From Enterovibrio qingdaonensis (GTDB lineage Bacteria; Pseudomonadota; Gammaproteobacteria; Enterobacterales; Vibrionaceae), in NCBI RefSeq assembly GCF_028683135.1, contig NZ_JAJUBB010000021.1, positions 1-64,000 on the forward strand: DNA of 64,000 bases, given 5' to 3'. This document shows, piece by piece, positions 8,551 through 17,031 of the stretch. The notes under the pieces are model-generated. The model saw only the letters and a list, made by a program, of their open reading frames with translations, made no database searches and had not been told where the DNA came from. Both the position numbers and the translations under genes were made by a program. Each line of letters starts with the position of its first letter. The first letter of the stretch is position 1.

Positions 8551-8889
8551 CTAATCTTCCGTACTGCACTTCACGCGCGATTCGAAACAGGTGCCCTCTT
8601 TATCCGCGCACTTTTCAAGTACACGCCCTTTAGCTTCTGCTTTGGTAAAACCTGTTCCGTACAGTCCGCCCGCTTTCAGATCATCGAGGTAGCACCCCCA
8701 ACGCTTTGAATTCCCCGAATTGCCAGCCTCGCGCTCAAGTGCGCTAACGCGTTTTTTCAACTGCCTGACTTCTCTTTGCAGTTCACGAATCTCCTGTCGC
8801 AAAGCGTGGTCACCAAAAAAGTTATCTTCTTCAAACGCATAAGATGGACTCGCAAAGACAAATAAAAGTGCAGCAACAATATACTTCAT
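8551..8889 (-). CDS. Small exported coiled-coil protein, unknown function
   Basis: The 112-residue product has a clear signal peptide (KYIVAALLFVFASPSYA, cleavage after residue 18). A charged heptad-rich segment follows (LRQEIRELQREVRQLKKRVS, about residues 30-50) that should form a short coiled coil. The C-terminal half carries four cysteines (WGCYLDD, EKCADK, GTCFES, VKCST), likely two disulfides in the periplasm. I do not recognise the family. A single gene, 221 bases from the GTPase gene on one side and about 60 from the VOC gene on the other. Confidence 0.7.
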   Translation of the reverse strand: MKYIVAALLFVFASPSYAFEEDNFFGDHALRQEIRELQREVRQLKKRVSALEREAGNSGNSKRWGCYLDDLKAGGLYGTGFTKAEAKGRVLEKCADKEGTCFESRVKCSTED

Positions 8890-8950
8890 GACTATCTCTA
8901 CTTAATCAAACTAGAATTAACGCCACTGTTGGTGGGCCAAGCGACATAGC

Positions 8951-9319
8951 TTATGTCATCGATACGGCTTCTATCTTATTCCCATCCAGATCTTTTACAT
9001 ATGCTGCATAGTAAGTTGGACCATACTCGGGTCGAAAACCGGGCTTTCCTTCGCAACTTCCACCCAGTTCCATCGCTGCGAGATAAAACGCATCAACGGC
9101 ATCATTGCTAGGCGCAGTAAATGCAACGTGAACGCCATTGCCTGCGCTTGCTTTATTGTTGCATGGCAGCGTTACCCAAAACTCGAAATTAACGCCATAC
9201 GCCGCAGCGGTATTCTCAATGAGGTACGACCTTTCAATCGATAAAGCCCCCATCACGGCGTCATAAAATTTAACTGCTGGTTGAAATTGGTTAGTTCCGA
9301 CTGAAACATGATTTAGCAC
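8951..9319 (-). CDS. VOC family protein
   Basis: The product, about 122 residues, starts VLNHVSVGTNQFQPAVKFYD and ends PTYYAAYVKDLDGNKIEAVS, the two ends of a glyoxalase/VOC fold. The GNKIEA glutamate is the usual metal ligand. Relatives in gammaproteobacteria are mostly annotated as glyoxalase-like without a substrate. I chose the GTG at 9319 because AAGGAGC lies eight bases before it and the family begins at this VLNHV motif; the frame is open for 24 codons further upstream to an ATG at 9391 with no clear ribosome site. Confidence 0.8.
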   Translation of the reverse strand: MLNHVSVGTNQFQPAVKFYDAVMGALSIERSYLIENTAAAYGVNFEFWVTLPCNNKASAGNGVHVAFTAPSNDAVDAFYLAAMELGGSCEGKPGFRPEYGPTYYAAYVKDLDGNKIEAVSMT

Positions 9320-9720
9320 GACACTTGCTCCTTTTTCTGCATATCCAATAGCACCATGATTATCACCCGACACTGTATGTATACCCAGCAAATTAACGAT
9401 AACCTATCGTGACATCTGCCGATGTTTCATCTTTTCATGCGTAGTCGTGAAGCTAAGTAAGAGGAAAATGCACGTTTTGAAGCACACCTACCGTGAAATC
9501 AATTACATATCATCCGAAAATACAATCACGTAGCATCATTTCACTAACAAATAAAACAAGGGGAATTATTTGATTCCACTCTGACAATTTCGAGATGCCA
9601 CATTCAAAATTGTTAACTCGTGGTAAATTTCACGTCAAACCTCAACATTTTGAATGTTTGCGGTTTTTTCATCATAGGAAATGTAAATTCATAGCATTGG
9701 ATGTAGAAAAGGTATCAAGG
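9320..9720. other. Divergent intergenic region without a recognisable gene
   Basis: These 400 bases separate the VOC gene from the lipoprotein gene. A plus-strand frame is open from 9595 through to the lipoprotein start, but it lacks a ribosome site, and the signal sequence at 9721 argues against using it. I see no RNA gene or repeat. Confidence 0.5.
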
Positions 9721-10431
9721 ATGAATATTTTCAAGGGAACCTTAGTGTGTGGTGTTTTATTGCTTAACACAGCGTGTTCATCAATTCCTACTGACTCACT
9801 GACAAACGAAGAAGCCGTCGCGCTTGAAGGAAAAGCACTGACTTACTCTCAATACGATGAACTGCCTGATTTCCCCGCGCAAACGGCACTCAACGTGCAA
9901 TTTGGCTTGCTGGGTGTGTTAAGTGCGATTGAAAGCGGCAACACGATTTTGGAAAACAACCAAATTTCCGACCCTGCATTAGACATCGCAAAAAATTTAG
10001 CCAAAGGCATCGAGGAAAATTACGACGTTAACATTATCGAAAATGACAAGGTAATCTCTGTTGATGCCGGCCTGTCAGACGTGGTTGCCGCTTACAATAC
10101 GTATGATTACGTTGTTGATGTGAAAACCACAGGGTGGGGCTCTATCTACTACTTGGAAGATTGGGACAACTACAAGCTCTCTTACGGTGCTCACGCTCGA
10201 CTGATTGACGTTAAAGAAAAAGAGGTCGTAGTTGAAGTTCAGTGTTTCACCCAGCCAGCCTACGATGACTCAAATGAAGGACCGTCCTATGAGCAACTGG
10301 AAAACGGTGAAGGCCTGAAAAAAGAAATCGCGCGAGCAGTGGCCTTTTGTGTCGACCACATCGTTGCACAGGGCCAACTTCAAAACCACGAGACCAATCA
10401 GCCCGTTGATCCCCTCGCAGACAACCACTGA
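9721..10431 (+). CDS. Putative lipoprotein, unknown function
   Basis: The product is about 236 residues. Residues 1-19 form a lipoprotein-type signal (FKGTLVCGVLLLNTAC) with cysteine 19 as the likely lipidation site, although the -3 position (N) is not ideal. The mature protein is acidic and contains a mixed alpha/beta region. A conspicuous tryptophan/tyrosine-rich segment is seen at about residues 135-160 (TTGWGSIYYLEDWDNYKLSY), and YGAHARLIDVKEKEVVVEV suggests a beta-sheet. I do not recognise the family. The start at 9721 was preferred because it begins the signal peptide and has AAGG close by. A strong terminator follows. Confidence 0.7.
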   Translation: MNIFKGTLVCGVLLLNTACSSIPTDSLTNEEAVALEGKALTYSQYDELPDFPAQTALNVQFGLLGVLSAIESGNTILENNQISDPALDIAKNLAKGIEENYDVNIIENDKVISVDAGLSDVVAAYNTYDYVVDVKTTGWGSIYYLEDWDNYKLSYGAHARLIDVKEKEVVVEVQCFTQPAYDDSNEGPSYEQLENGEGLKKEIARAVAFCVDHIVAQGQLQNHETNQPVDPLADNH

Positions 10432-10451
10432 TTTTCTAAAAATTCTATAAA

Positions 10452-10480
10452 AGAAGCCGACATTGGTCGGCTTCTTCTTT
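10452..10480. terminator. Bidirectional intrinsic terminator
   Basis: The stem agaagccgac / gtcggcttct (10452-10461 and 10466-10475) has loop ATTG and a T-rich tail TTCTTT. It lies between the converging lipoprotein and malY genes. Confidence 0.85.
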
Positions 10481-10496
10481 CTCCGCTCAACGAACC

Positions 10497-11669
10497 TTAT
10501 TGCCGTTGAATTGCGCCAATTAATGCATCTAGCCCTGCATTCACTTTCGAGCGCGAACAGCCTAAATTCAATCGCACATAACCACGTCCCATCTCACCAT
10601 ATACGCCACCATCCATTATGGCGACATTGAAGTGCTCGATCAGGTCTTTCTGAAGCTGAATCATATCAAGGTTCAGAGATGACAGTTCTATCCACGCCAA
10701 GTAGGTCGCATCAGGTGCCTGATAGTTCACCGAAGGGAGCGCTTCTTTTAATCGAGAACGCACAAGCTCATGGCTGTCACGAACATACGCATTCAGGGCA
10801 TCAAGCCATTCCTCGCCTGCGTTGTACGCCGCCATCATCCCAATCACGCCTAAAATCGACGGGGACGAAAGGCCATCCACTTCCTTCAATTTGAACAGGT
10901 AATCATTCCGCGCTTTCTCGTTTGGAATAAACGCGTATGCACCGTTCAAAGCAGGAATGTTGAAAGATTTAGAGGCTGATGTCACTAACGCCCAACGTTG
11001 TTCCATGCCAAAACCCAGAAACGGGGTGTGCTTTTTAAAGGCAACGTCCATATGAATTTCATCAGAAATCAGGGCCACATCATGCAGGTCACACAGTTCA
11101 GCGATTCGGATCAACTCTTCACGCGACCAAACGCGGCCCGTCGGGTTTTGAGGGCTACAAAGCAGGAAAATCGTGGTATCTGCGAGTGCCAACTGAGCTT
11201 CTAATTGTTCCCAGTTAATTTCCCAGCCACTTTCGGTTTTAATCAGCGGATTACGGATACAACGGCGGCCCGAGCCTTCTACCAATTTGTCGAACGCATC
11301 ATAAGCGGGCGTTTGGAAAACCACGCCATCACCAAGATGGCTCCATTTTTCAATCAGCTTGGCGATGATGTAAATGACCGATGGGCCGTACACAATGGCG
11401 TCTTTATCAATTTGGGCATCGAATCGACGCTGATACCACGCTTCAATCGCGCCTTTAAAATCATCATGATTCCAACGACTGTAACCCAGCACTGGGTGTG
11501 CTAAACGCTCTCTCAATGCTGCCATAACAGCATCTGGTGCCGCAAAATCCATATCTGAAATCGTAAACGGCAACAAACCCGCCTTGCCAAATCTGTCCTG
11601 AACGTAATCCCACTGTGTGCAGTAGGTGCCCATGCGATCAATCGGCGTATCAAAATCTATGTGACTCAT
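10497..11669 (-). CDS. malY: MalY/PatB family PLP-dependent C-S lyase (cystathionine beta-lyase type)
   Basis: The 390-residue fold-type I aminotransferase-like enzyme uses pyridoxal phosphate to cleave C-S bonds such as that of cystathionine. In E. coli MalY also binds and inhibits the activator MalT. Seen here: N-terminal DRMGTYCTQWDYV, the LLCSPQNPTGRVW segment (about 169-181), SDEIHMDV (202-209) whose aspartate contacts the pyridine nitrogen, and the PLP lysine 234 in TSASKSFNIPALNGAY. Length equals that of E. coli MalY. It follows malX on the same strand with an 81-base gap containing a hairpin, whereas in E. coli the two genes nearly touch. Confidence 0.9.
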   Translation of the reverse strand: MSHIDFDTPIDRMGTYCTQWDYVQDRFGKAGLLPFTISDMDFAAPDAVMAALRERLAHPVLGYSRWNHDDFKGAIEAWYQRRFDAQIDKDAIVYGPSVIYIIAKLIEKWSHLGDGVVFQTPAYDAFDKLVEGSGRRCIRNPLIKTESGWEINWEQLEAQLALADTTIFLLCSPQNPTGRVWSREELIRIAELCDLHDVALISDEIHMDVAFKKHTPFLGFGMEQRWALVTSASKSFNIPALNGAYAFIPNEKARNDYLFKLKEVDGLSSPSILGVIGMMAAYNAGEEWLDALNAYVRDSHELVRSRLKEALPSVNYQAPDATYLAWIELSSLNLDMIQLQKDLIEHFNVAIMDGGVYGEMGRGYVRLNLGCSRSKVNAGLDALIGAIQRQ

Positions 11670-11697
11670 GAGTTTCTCGACCTCATCTGAAACAGGA

Positions 11698-11731
11698 AAA
11701 CCCTCGGGCTGATATCAGTCTCCGAGGGTTT
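11698..11731 (-). terminator. Hairpin between malX and malY
   Basis: The arms aaaccctcgg (11698-11707) and ccgagggttt (11722-11731) enclose a 14-base loop that itself contains the palindrome ctgatatcag. It sits inside the presumed malXY operon, so it may lower malY expression by partial termination or stabilise the malX message. There are only short T runs. Confidence 0.6.
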
Positions 11732-11750
11732 AAAACAGGGAACGTTTTTA

Positions 11751-13331
11751 TTACATCGCAGGGGCTGAAATCAAAGCCTGCATTTCATTTTTCACCAAGT
11801 GAACCTGGGTACCGATAACCACCTGAAGGTTGTGCGCATCCAGCTTCACGACACCCAATGCACCGTAGGCTTTCAGCTTGGCATCGTCCACCAAGTCCAT
11901 GTTATTCACTGACATACGCAGACGGGTAATACAGTTGTCCAGTGCGGTGATGTTCTCTTTACCGCCTAGCGCAGCCAGAATCGCAGCACCTTTGCCTGAT
12001 TCGTTAATGAATGCTGCTTCCAATTCAGAATCCACTTCCGCAGTGTCAACTTCACGGCCCGGTGTTTTCAGGTTGAATTTGGTAATCGCAAACTTAAACA
12101 CTGCGTAGTAAACCGCAAACCAAGCCGCCGCAACAACAGGAACCAGGTACCATTTCGTCGCTGTGCCTTGCAGTACACCGAAGACCAAGAAGTCGATAAT
12201 GTTACCGTCAGTATTACCGATGGTCACATCCAGCAGGCCCATCACCATGAAGCCCAGACCGGTCAAAATCGCATGGATAAAGTACAGCGCAGGTGCAACG
12301 AACAGGAACAAGAATTCCAGCGGCTCAGTAATACCACCTACCACACACGCTACCACGCCAGAGATAAGCAGGGCTTTGATCTTGCTGCGGTTTTCTGGTT
12401 TTGAACAGTGGTACATCGCCAGTGCTGCACCTGGCAAGCCGCCAAGGAATGCTGGCATCTTACCTTGTGACAGGAATGCGGTAACTTCAGGTGTAAAGCC
12501 ATTGGTGTCAGCACAAGACAGCTCAGAGTAGAAAATCGTCAGCGCACCAGACACGGTTTGACCACACACTTCCATGGTGCCACCCGCTTCAGTAAAGCGA
12601 ACCAGAGCAACCAGAATGTGGTGAAGGCCGATAGGAAGAAGCAGACGCTCACCCGTACCAAACAGGAATGGACCAAACGCACCTGCGCCAGCAATCAGGT
12701 TACCGATGCCGTTGATGCCTGCGGCAAAGTAAGGCCACACGAATGGGATAAGTACACCGACAACACCCAAAGAGATCGCAGAGATAATTGGGACAAAACG
12801 CGCGCCACCAAAGAACGCCAGTGCATCCGGCATTTTAAAGGTGTAGAAACGCTGGTGCAGCTTCGCCACGATGATACCCACCATGACAGCACCCAAAATG
12901 CCTGTATCGATTGACTCGATACCGATAATGCTTTTCACACCGTACGCTTTGCGCTCGGCATCATCACCCAACACGCCATTGACGGTCAGGAAAAAGTTGA
13001 TAGCGAGGTTGAACGCCGCATAGCCAACAAAACCAGCGAAAGCTGCAACACCTTTCTCTTCACGCGCTAGGCCAAGAGGAATCGCAATCGCGAACATTAC
13101 AGGCAGATAAATAAACGCAACCAAGCCAATCTTGGTCATCCACATGAACAGGTATTGAAGCAGAGTGTTATCTAGAAAAGGCATTGCTTCGCGAACTGCA
13201 TCGCTTGATAGCGAGCTACCTACCCCAAGCAAAATGCCCGAGAAGGCCAGAAGTGCCACAGGTAGCATGAAGGTTTTACCCAAGCTTTGCAGGAATTCCC
13301 ACATGGTGGTTTTTGTTGCTTTTGTTGTCAT
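11751..13331 (-). CDS. malX: MalX, PTS glucose/maltose-type EIICB permease
   Basis: The 526-residue inner-membrane protein takes up and phosphorylates sugar; E. coli MalX can carry glucose and maltose, though its natural substrate is unclear. An EIIC domain fills residues 1-420, with GTGERLLLPIGLHHILVALVRF and the catalytic-region GGITEPLEFLF both present. The EIIB domain at about 445-526 has phosphocysteine 467 in DNCITRLR. It matches E. coli MalX nearly end to end. The start at 13331 (MTTKATKTTMWEF) aligns with E. coli MalX and has GGAGAG five bases before it. It heads the malXY operon, divergent from malI, and a MalI-type palindrome lies about 110 bases upstream. Confidence 0.95.
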   Translation of the reverse strand: MTTKATKTTMWEFLQSLGKTFMLPVALLAFSGILLGVGSSLSSDAVREAMPFLDNTLLQYLFMWMTKIGLVAFIYLPVMFAIAIPLGLAREEKGVAAFAGFVGYAAFNLAINFFLTVNGVLGDDAERKAYGVKSIIGIESIDTGILGAVMVGIIVAKLHQRFYTFKMPDALAFFGGARFVPIISAISLGVVGVLIPFVWPYFAAGINGIGNLIAGAGAFGPFLFGTGERLLLPIGLHHILVALVRFTEAGGTMEVCGQTVSGALTIFYSELSCADTNGFTPEVTAFLSQGKMPAFLGGLPGAALAMYHCSKPENRSKIKALLISGVVACVVGGITEPLEFLFLFVAPALYFIHAILTGLGFMVMGLLDVTIGNTDGNIIDFLVFGVLQGTATKWYLVPVVAAAWFAVYYAVFKFAITKFNLKTPGREVDTAEVDSELEAAFINESGKGAAILAALGGKENITALDNCITRLRMSVNNMDLVDDAKLKAYGALGVVKLDAHNLQVVIGTQVHLVKNEMQALISAPAM

Positions 13332-13439
13332 TACAACTCTCCGAATCATGAGAACATGACTGATGCGCTAGATGCTTCCACTGGACAGCACCTAGCACGG
13401 TATTTTGTGTTTTCGGAGCGAATCATAGGCAATTAAAAT

Positions 13440-13461
13440 TTTGATAAAACGTTTTATCAAA
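13440..13461. promoter_or_regulatory. MalI operator on the malX side
   Basis: This is a perfect 22-base palindrome around ttgataaaacgttttatcaa. The core GATAAAACGTTTTATC (13443-13458) is the operator known for E. coli MalI. It lies 109 bases before the malX start. A CRP-like half site, aaatgtgatct, follows at 13464-13474 but lacks a good second half. Confidence 0.9.
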
Positions 13462-13542
13462 GCAAATGTGATCTGAATAAGGGCTACAAAACCATAATTT
13501 TGACATGGTTTACGTTTTGGGAATTTATCAGTATCTTTTATA

Positions 13543-13558
13543 GGTAAAACGTTTTATC
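13543..13558. promoter_or_regulatory. MalI operator on the malI side
   Basis: GGTAAAACGTTTTATC differs from the first operator by one base. Its 12-base core taaaacgtttta is a perfect palindrome. It lies 82 bases before the malI start codon and exactly 100 bases from the other site, suggesting autoregulation and possibly looping. Confidence 0.85.
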
Positions 13559-13640
13559 AAGCGTAAACTGATGATTCTATTTCCCCCGTTTAGACACGTT
13601 CAATTCACACATTTTGGGGGCGCAGTGTTAAGGAAAGCTC

Positions 13641-14648
13641 TTGAAAAAGGTGACCATCACGGATGTGGCCGAACATGCTGGCGTATCCGTTACCACAGTC
13701 TCTATGGTGCTTGGCAACAAAGGACGAATTTCCCCAGATACCATTGAGAAGGTAAACCAAGCCGTCAATGCGCTGGGTTATGTGCGTAATCGCGCCGCCG
13801 CAAATCTTCGTTCAAACAGTAGTGAAATTATTGGGTTAATTTTAAAAGACATCAGCGACCCCTATTACGCGCAAGTTGCCGCGGGTCTTTGTGAAGAGAC
13901 CGAAAAGCAAGGCTACATGGTGTTTTTGGCACAAAGCGGCGACGACGCGAAGTTCGAACAATGCGTTTTGACCATGGCACGGCAAGGCGTTGGGGGCATT
14001 GCCTTTTGCCCAACCAACGAAAACCAACAAGTGAATGCTGAAGCACTGAAAGCCCACGACCTTCCTCTAGTCTGTATTTCTCGCGCATCTTTAAATCAAC
14101 CTATCGACTACGTTGGGCCAGACAATGCCAGTGCCGCAAAACTTGCGACCGAGTATTTGATCAATCAGGGACATAGGCGCATTGCCTATGTTGGGGGCAA
14201 AAGCAGCTCATTGTGCCGAGCCGAGCGTGTGGGTGGCTATTGCAGTACCTTAATGCAGTTTGGTCTGCCCTTTAAACCTGAATGGGTCGTGGAGTGTGAG
14301 TCGGGTCAGTCTCCCGCCGCCAACGCAGTTGAAAATCTCCTTGCCAGTCACCCGCAAATCACAGCAGTGCTTTGTCATTACGCATCTACCGCAGTCGGCG
14401 CTGTTCATGGCGTACATCGCGTCGGCGGCACCGTTGGAAAAGACAATATTTTCAACAAACAGATATCCATTGTTGGATTTGACGCCGTGCAAGAAGCTGA
14501 GCTGACGGAACCTCCAATCGTATTTGTTAATTCAGATGCAAGAGAGATAGGTCGACAGGCTGCGTTGCGCTTGATTGAACAACTAGAAAGAACCGATACC
14601 ACCAGCAGGAAAGTGATAGTGTCACCATCGCTGATTAACCACACGTAA
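13641..14648 (+). CDS. malI: MalI, LacI-family repressor of malXY
   Basis: The 335-residue LacI/GalR regulator has an N-terminal helix-turn-helix, VTITDVAEHAGVSVTTVSMVL (4-24), a hinge helix NRAAANLRSN and a periplasmic-binding-protein-like effector domain. SSSLCRAERVGGYCSTLMQFGLPF matches a segment of E. coli MalI almost word for word, which separates it from other LacI members. It should repress malXY and itself through the two palindromes upstream; the inducer is unknown. The start codon is TTG, supported by AAGGA six bases before it and by the HTH beginning at once. Divergent from malX. Confidence 0.92.
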   Translation: MKKVTITDVAEHAGVSVTTVSMVLGNKGRISPDTIEKVNQAVNALGYVRNRAAANLRSNSSEIIGLILKDISDPYYAQVAAGLCEETEKQGYMVFLAQSGDDAKFEQCVLTMARQGVGGIAFCPTNENQQVNAEALKAHDLPLVCISRASLNQPIDYVGPDNASAAKLATEYLINQGHRRIAYVGGKSSSLCRAERVGGYCSTLMQFGLPFKPEWVVECESGQSPAANAVENLLASHPQITAVLCHYASTAVGAVHGVHRVGGTVGKDNIFNKQISIVGFDAVQEAELTEPPIVFVNSDAREIGRQAALRLIEQLERTDTTSRKVIVSPSLINHT

Positions 14649-14749
14649 TCTTTTGTTTTAACTGGTTGAATATCTGCAATAAATGGACAGTTTCATCACA
14701 CTCCATGGTAAGGTGAAACGGTAACGTATAAGGAGTAGCGGAGCAGGCC

Positions 14750-15676
14750 ATGCGCAAAAATTTGTTTTTCAGTTTGGATTTGAATTTGTTGAGAACCTTT
14801 ATGGTCCTCAGCCAAGAACTCAACATGCGCAAGGCGTCAGAAAAGCTCTTTGTCACGCAACCAGCAATCAGCCAGTCTTTGAAAAAATTGCGCTTTCACT
14901 TCGACGATGAATTGTTTACAAAATCCAGAACCGGATTAAGCGCAACGCCATTTGCGGAAGAACTGGCCGCAAACTTGAAGCCTCACATGGATGGCCTTCA
15001 AGCTGCGTTAAACGAAACCACCGAATTTGATCCCGCAACAATTACCCGCCCTTTGCGCTTAGCTCTTGCACCTCAAGTGCTTTCTACAGTGGCAGGTCGC
15101 TTAGTCACTGCCTTAAAAACACAGGCTCCAGGTATTGATCTCCAGCTAGTGAATTGGAACATGTCAACACTAGAAGACATCGTTCGAGGTGATATCGACT
15201 TTGGCGTCAGCTATGAACTTCCCTCTATTTCGAAGGAAGTGATGAATGATGTCCTTTTCAACATCCAATCAGCAGTCATTGTTCGAAACGGTCACCCCGT
15301 CAATAAAGCGGTGGTTACCCCGCACGACATGGAAGGCTACGAACTTGCATCACTTATCATCCCAGGCTGGAATAACAATCAGTCGCTTGCTGCCTCCGTC
15401 ATGGAACAACTCGGTTTGGAATACTCGATCGGATTCAGCTCTGAACTGCCGTCAGCCATACTGGATGTGGTGCAACAAACAGATATGTATTTCCCCTCTC
15501 ACCATCTTTTTCCTATTGAGCACTACCCAAATCTTAGGATGATGGATGTGGAAGTTGACTGTGTACCATCAACATACGAAATCCTCGGGTATTACCATCA
15601 GAAAGACCGTAATAGTGATTTCACTCAATGGCTAAAACACCTTCTCATTGATGTTTTAGAACAGCAAAACCACTAA
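14750..15676 (+). CDS. LysR family transcriptional regulator
   Basis: The 308-residue protein has the LysR winged helix-turn-helix at residues 10-65 (LDLNLLRTFMVLSQELNMRKASEKLFVTQPAISQSLKKL) and a co-inducer-binding domain from about 90. The family usually regulates an adjacent divergent gene, but the neighbour here is malI in the same direction, so the target is not evident. GGAG lies about six bases before the ATG. A terminator stem overlaps the stop codon. Confidence 0.9.
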   Translation: MRKNLFFSLDLNLLRTFMVLSQELNMRKASEKLFVTQPAISQSLKKLRFHFDDELFTKSRTGLSATPFAEELAANLKPHMDGLQAALNETTEFDPATITRPLRLALAPQVLSTVAGRLVTALKTQAPGIDLQLVNWNMSTLEDIVRGDIDFGVSYELPSISKEVMNDVLFNIQSAVIVRNGHPVNKAVVTPHDMEGYELASLIIPGWNNNQSLAASVMEQLGLEYSIGFSSELPSAILDVVQQTDMYFPSHHLFPIEHYPNLRMMDVEVDCVPSTYEILGYYHQKDRNSDFTQWLKHLLIDVLEQQNH

Positions 15677-15712
15677 TTACCATACCAAAAACAAGCATTG
15701 GTAATTAGTTTT
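15673..15712 (+). terminator. Terminator of the LysR gene
   Basis: Ten-base arms ctaattacca (15673-15682) and tggtaattag (15699-15708) are followed by TTTT. The left arm includes the TAA stop codon of the LysR gene. Confidence 0.75.
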
Positions 15713-15864
15713 GCTTATTACCAATATAACGCCTTCTGCTTAGAAAACCATCACTTAGCTCCGTAGACTTGCACTCAATCGATAGGGAATCGCAAAGCCA
15801 ACAAGGCTTTGAAAATCGAAAGGACTCTCTTCGCTGATTGAACAAAAATTAAGAGAGCTAAGTT

Positions 15865-16485
15865 ATGAAAAAAACGGTAATCGCACTTTCACTGGCAGGT
15901 CTGTTTTCAACGGGCGCAATGGCAAACAGCATTAACGTCGACATCGACAATAGCGTCCCGCACGTTCCAGATAATGGTATCGAAATCCCGGTAGAGCGTC
16001 CGCAACCAGTTGACCCGGGTTTTGGCATCACCCCTGATAACACACCGGATCGTCCACAGCTTGCTGACCCAGATTTTGGCGTGACACCTGATAGCAATGT
16101 ACCGGACCGTGATGGCCCGAACTACACACCAGAGCGTCCGCAGCCTGCAGACCCATCATTTGGTGTCGGTGTGCCAACAAGTGGTGAGCTTGTTGCAGAC
16201 TTGGAGCAACGTATGAATCACCGCTTTGATGAAATGTCAGAGCACATGGACGGTATTCGAGCTGGTCTGCACGCAGTAACCAATGCTCGCCCTTATGTGA
16301 CAAACGGTGAGTTTGCGATTGGTGCTGGCGTCGGATTTGCGGGCAGTAAAGAAGCGTTAGCAATCGGTGGTGCTTACGGCCTTAGCGAGAAAGTCAGCCT
16401 GTCTGGTACTTTCCACTACGAAACGTCAGGAAAGATTTCAGGCTCTGAAGTCGCAGGCGGAATGGGCATCCAATACAAGTTTTAG
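15865..16485 (+). CDS. Small YadA-like anchor-domain surface protein with proline-rich repeats
   Basis: The 206-residue product has a signal peptide at 1-20 (cleavage AMA/NS). An extended region of three imperfect repeats follows: ERPQPVDPGFGITPDN (44-59), DRPQLADPDFGVTPDSN (62-78) and ERPQPADPSFGVGVP (90-104). Then comes a helical stalk (109-137, ADLEQRMNHRFDEMSEHMDG). The C-terminal 70 residues alternate like four beta strands and end in GGMGIQYKF with terminal phenylalanine. That end matches the YadA-type outer-membrane anchor of trimeric autotransporters. There is no head domain, so the passenger is only the proline-rich stretch. Role unknown. A strong terminator follows. Confidence 0.75.
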   Translation: MKKTVIALSLAGLFSTGAMANSINVDIDNSVPHVPDNGIEIPVERPQPVDPGFGITPDNTPDRPQLADPDFGVTPDSNVPDRDGPNYTPERPQPADPSFGVGVPTSGELVADLEQRMNHRFDEMSEHMDGIRAGLHAVTNARPYVTNGEFAIGAGVGFAGSKEALAIGGAYGLSEKVSLSGTFHYETSGKISGSEVAGGMGIQYKF

Positions 16486-16502
16486 GCTCAATCAGCGCCT
16501 TC

Positions 16503-16525
16503 GCCCCGGGAGACCGGGGCATTTT
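16503..16525 (+). terminator. Intrinsic terminator
   Basis: The stem GCCCCGG / CCGGGGC (16503-16509 and 16514-16520) has a GAGA tetraloop and is followed by ATTTT. It ends the YadA-like gene. Confidence 0.85.
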
Positions 16526-16635
16526 CGATCCTGCATAACACGCAATGTATTAAACCTCTCACGCACTTTGTCCAATACCACAAAATAAAAAAGTGGTAGC
16601 ATTCCCGCCTTTCAGTCTTATAACCACAAAACACA

Positions 16636-16977
16636 ATGAATAACGATAACCCAGTCCTTAAGGACGTTTTTGTAGCGTTTCAAGTCATTCCGCGCCTAAA
16701 AGAAGGCAACAACTTTGAAGTTGTCGATAAAGCCATTGAGGTTGTTAAAGCCGCAAACGTGCCTTACCAAGTCGGCGCGATGGAAACCACAATGAAGGGC
16801 GAATTGAATCAGCTACTCGAGATCGTGAAAAATGCGCAACAAGCGTGTTATGAAGCAGGGGCGGTGGAAGTGATCACAAACATTAAGATCCACAGTAAAA
16901 CCGAAGCCGCTACCGACACCTTCTGTACCTATGATAGGGGTGTAACCAAAGCCAACTACATGTTTGTAGATAAGTAA
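16636..16977 (+). CDS. MTH1187/YkoF-type thiamine-binding family protein
   Basis: The 113-residue protein matches the thiamine_BP family (PF01910): a ferredoxin-like fold starting DVFVAFQVIPRLKEG, the ligand-side stretch VPYQVGAMETTMKGELNQLLEIV, and the C-terminal VITNIKIHSKTE. Relatives bind thiamine or hydroxymethylpyrimidine, but the physiological role is unsettled. No TPP riboswitch is visible upstream. A single gene with its own terminator. Confidence 0.8.
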   Translation: MNNDNPVLKDVFVAFQVIPRLKEGNNFEVVDKAIEVVKAANVPYQVGAMETTMKGELNQLLEIVKNAQQACYEAGAVEVITNIKIHSKTEAATDTFCTYDRGVTKANYMFVDK

Positions 16978-16982
16978 CCTGC

Positions 16983-17018
16983 TGCCGTCATCGTGATATT
17001 CACCATGACGGCACGTTT
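16983..17018. terminator. Terminator between convergent genes
   Basis: The arms tgccgtcat (16983-16991) and atgacggca (17005-17013) have a small inner gtga/tcac stem and are followed by CGTTTTA. It lies between the thiamine-binding-type gene and the DUF805 gene. Confidence 0.7.
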
Positions 17019-17031
17019 TACTCAAGACAAT

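Noticed and set aside
9595-9720. Longer N-terminus for the lipoprotein gene
   Set aside because: It would bury the lipoprotein signal at 9721 and has no ribosome site.
16526-16635. TPP riboswitch before the thiamine-binding-type gene
   Set aside because: The spacer is about 110 bases and lacks the conserved CUGAGA core.
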